Part shown: in pieces, positions 62,461-64,000 of the stretch
Position numbering within the stretch: the first letter of the stretch is position 1
Layout: each line of letters begins with the position of its first letter
Assembly: GCF_002368295.1 (NCBI RefSeq)
Contig: NZ_AP018248.1
Span: 62,001 to 126,000 of the forward strand
Length of the DNA: 64,000 bases
Direction of reading: 5' to 3'
Source of the DNA: Tolypothrix tenuis PCC 7101
GTDB lineage: Bacteria; Cyanobacteriota; Cyanobacteriia; Cyanobacteriales; Nostocaceae
Position numbers and translations under genes: made by a program
Notes under the pieces: model-generated
Database searches by the model: none
What the model was told of the DNA's origin: nothing
Seen by the model: only the letters and a program-made list of their open reading frames with translations

Positions 62461-63918
62461 TCACTCTTCTCTTTGCGGGAAGAAGATATTATACAGCCAA
62501 ACTCCCCCTACTCCAGTGAGACACATACCGATAAATTTATTCATAAATGTATCACCACTGTCACTATAGCTAGAATTGCTGCTACTGCTACTACCGCTAC
62601 TAGAAGAGAAACCTTTAGCAAATACTGAATCAGGTGCAACTAAATTTGCCATTAATAAGGTTACCGATAGCATGGCGATTAACTCCACTGTTTGCGGATG
62701 TAGATTTGCTAATGCTTGATTATTACTAACTTTATCAGCTAATTTTTTCAAATCTTGAGCAATTTGTGGAGGTAAATCTTGCGCTCTAGCTAACAAACTC
62801 TGCAATAATTGCTTAATATCTATTTCTGCAAGTAATTCTTTGAGATGTGCTAGCCATGCTGATGTCATATTTTGGCTATGGTAGCGATGACGCACAGGTA
62901 AATACCGATTTATATCTGCTAACTTATCCTGTGTTTCTGGCAAAGCATAGATATTTTCTATCCAAAATTTCGCTACTGATGCTAAATCTAGTAAATCACC
63001 TTCTCCAATTGCGGCTGTTCCTGTCTCTTCAATATCTAAAAAATCAATGCTAGCGTCAGATTCTAAGCCTAAATTGTCTAACTGCGATGGAGAATTTAGC
63101 AGATAATAAAACAGTTGTGGACTCTCTAAAGTATGAATCATAACTCCATGCCGAGAATCTGCGATCGCACTCTCAAAAATAAAGGCTGGGAGTAGCTGAC
63201 TACGGGTTAAGCAATGTAACTCTTCGGGAAAATTGAGGACTTCAATTTCATAGCGCGTAATTACCTGCGGCGATGCTAAAAAGAAGCCCCAATTACCATA
63301 ACCATGATGAGAAAATGAAGGAATAGCTAGCTGTAAAGGTTTGACTGTGAAATCTGCTGCTAACAGCGTTTGATATAAACACCAAAAACCTGTTGTTCTA
63401 TTTTGGGGAGAAACGCCGTTTGTGCAAATTACGCCATTAGAAATTAGTACGCGATTCAGCTTTTGGAACCATTCCCGACTATATATATTCGTGTCTTCTG
63501 CAGCATGGGGATAGGTAAAATCGCAAATGATGACATGATAATAATCATTTGGCTGTTGGGAAACAAAGTTAAATGCATCTTGAGTATAGACAGTAACTTT
63601 TTCTGATTCTAAGCTTCCCAAGTTATAAGGTTTAAAGACAGTACGCGCTAATTCTAAAACTTCTGGGTTGTAATCAACTAAATCAATTTCGCTAACTTGG
63701 GGAAGGCGTAATATATCTCTCGCTGCTAAACCATCACCACCCCCACAAACTAACACCCGTAAATCTGTCTGCGGAAATCTTTTAATTGCTAAAGCTATAG
63801 CCGGAATTACCAAATATTCATGATATATTGCTTCATCCGCCGTATCAAACTGCAAATCTCCGTTGATATAGAAAGCAATCCCATCATCATGTTGTTCAAT
63901 AAATAAAGAATTAGGCAT
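62461..63918 (-). CDS. spermidine synthase-like aminopropyltransferase with membrane C-terminus
   Basis: The protein has 485 residues from the ATG at 63918, which follows GAGGG. Residues 1-220 are an aminopropyltransferase core: ADEAIYHEYLVIPA, the AdoMet loop VLVCGGGDGLAARD and the acidic VIICDFTYPHAAED. The usual enzyme has about 280 residues. Here a 200-residue extension adds a helical part, a transmembrane helix (about 420-440), a Ser-rich stretch and a last helix (GMCLTGVGGVWLYNIFF). The enzyme is thus probably tethered to the membrane. It is followed after 40 bp by the FemAB-like gene. Confidence 0.87.
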   Translation of the reverse strand: MPNSLFIEQHDDGIAFYINGDLQFDTADEAIYHEYLVIPAIALAIKRFPQTDLRVLVCGGGDGLAARDILRLPQVSEIDLVDYNPEVLELARTVFKPYNLGSLESEKVTVYTQDAFNFVSQQPNDYYHVIICDFTYPHAAEDTNIYSREWFQKLNRVLISNGVICTNGVSPQNRTTGFWCLYQTLLAADFTVKPLQLAIPSFSHHGYGNWGFFLASPQVITRYEIEVLNFPEELHCLTRSQLLPAFIFESAIADSRHGVMIHTLESPQLFYYLLNSPSQLDNLGLESDASIDFLDIEETGTAAIGEGDLLDLASVAKFWIENIYALPETQDKLADINRYLPVRHRYHSQNMTSAWLAHLKELLAEIDIKQLLQSLLARAQDLPPQIAQDLKKLADKVSNNQALANLHPQTVELIAMLSVTLLMANLVAPDSVFAKGFSSSSGSSSSSNSSYSDSGDTFMNKFIGMCLTGVGGVWLYNIFFPQREE

Positions 63919-63925
63919 TTCCCTC

Positions 63926-64000
63926 TTATCCAAATATCATCATACAAATTCCTACTAGCAATAGCACAGCAGCAAATACAGCTTGCACAGATTTGACAAT
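63926..64000 (-). CDS. C-terminal end of a membrane protein gene (partial)
   Basis: The frame runs in from the window edge and encodes 24 residues ending VFAAVLLLVGICMMIFG, a terminal transmembrane helix, then TAA. Its stop is 7 bases before the ATG of the aminopropyltransferase-like gene. It is therefore very likely the preceding gene of the same operon. Identity cannot be told from this fragment. Confidence 0.65.
   Translation of the reverse strand: MVKSVQAVFAAVLLLVGICMMIFG

Overview
The window comes from a filamentous, probably heterocyst-forming (Nostocales-type) cyanobacterium. GCGATCGC (HIP1) octamers are scattered throughout. Heptanucleotide tandem repeats of the STRR type fill several gaps. 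Many products are cyanobacterial families: ferredoxin-type sulfite reductase, glycine-rich RNA-binding protein, DUF1815, DUF2839, DUF1838, a group 2 sigma factor and a DUF92/VTE6-like protein. Genes are mostly single or in pairs, with long intergenic gaps full of small mobile repeats. There is no prophage and no large transposon.

Layout. 1-7 kb: a nested pair of miniature elements, a secreted protein with a JAMM-like motif, LarE, and a transketolase-family gene divergent from a DeoR regulator. 7-13.5 kb: zinc-binding lipoprotein, GrpB, PAP2, DUF427, M14 carboxypeptidase, an RRM protein, a 35-residue membrane peptide and tRNA-Arg(TCT). 13.7-27 kb: membrane/HTH pair, ADP-ribosylglycohydrolase, outer-membrane-like protein, sulfite reductase with a ribbon-helix-helix-like tail, RsmE, TPR protein, lipase and VOC protein overlapping tail to tail, and a VTE6-like kinase. 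27.4-31 kb: a PpiC isomerase overlapping a HlyB-type exporter whose linker is encoded by short tandem repeats. 31-37 kb: orphan antitoxin, broken Rpn-type gene, a 42-bp coiled-coil-like repeat array, aldo/keto reductase, Spy-like protein, M48 protease and a DinG-like helicase with degraded motifs. 37.5-40 kb: a complete group II intron splitting a DUF2839 gene. 41-49 kb: DUF1815, TPR-CHAT lipoprotein, thioesterase, small membrane proteins and a sigma factor. 49.3-55.3 kb: a CRISPR array without cas genes, a 63-bp repeat array beside its leader, and a NACHT-HEAT protein. 55.8-59.4 kb: a broken retropepsin gene with its intact small partner, DUF1838, a class II aldolase and an IscB N-terminal remnant. 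60-64 kb: a polyamine-linked cluster (AdoMet decarboxylase, DUF350, FemAB-like transferase, aminopropyltransferase-like protein and a partial membrane protein).

Most notable are: (a) the 60-64 kb cluster, which links polyamine enzymes, a FemAB-type aminoacyltransferase and a DUF350 membrane protein in a tight operon that runs off the window; (b) a seamless group II intron insertion whose removal restores a 70-residue reading frame; (c) two miniature-element families resolved to exact ends, one of 202 bp with 10-bp target duplications (four copies) and one of about 194 bp with 9-bp duplications (three copies), the latter inside older palindromic repeats; (d) an isolated CRISPR module bracketed by about 95-bp direct repeats. 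All functions are read from motifs and remembered families; no search was run.
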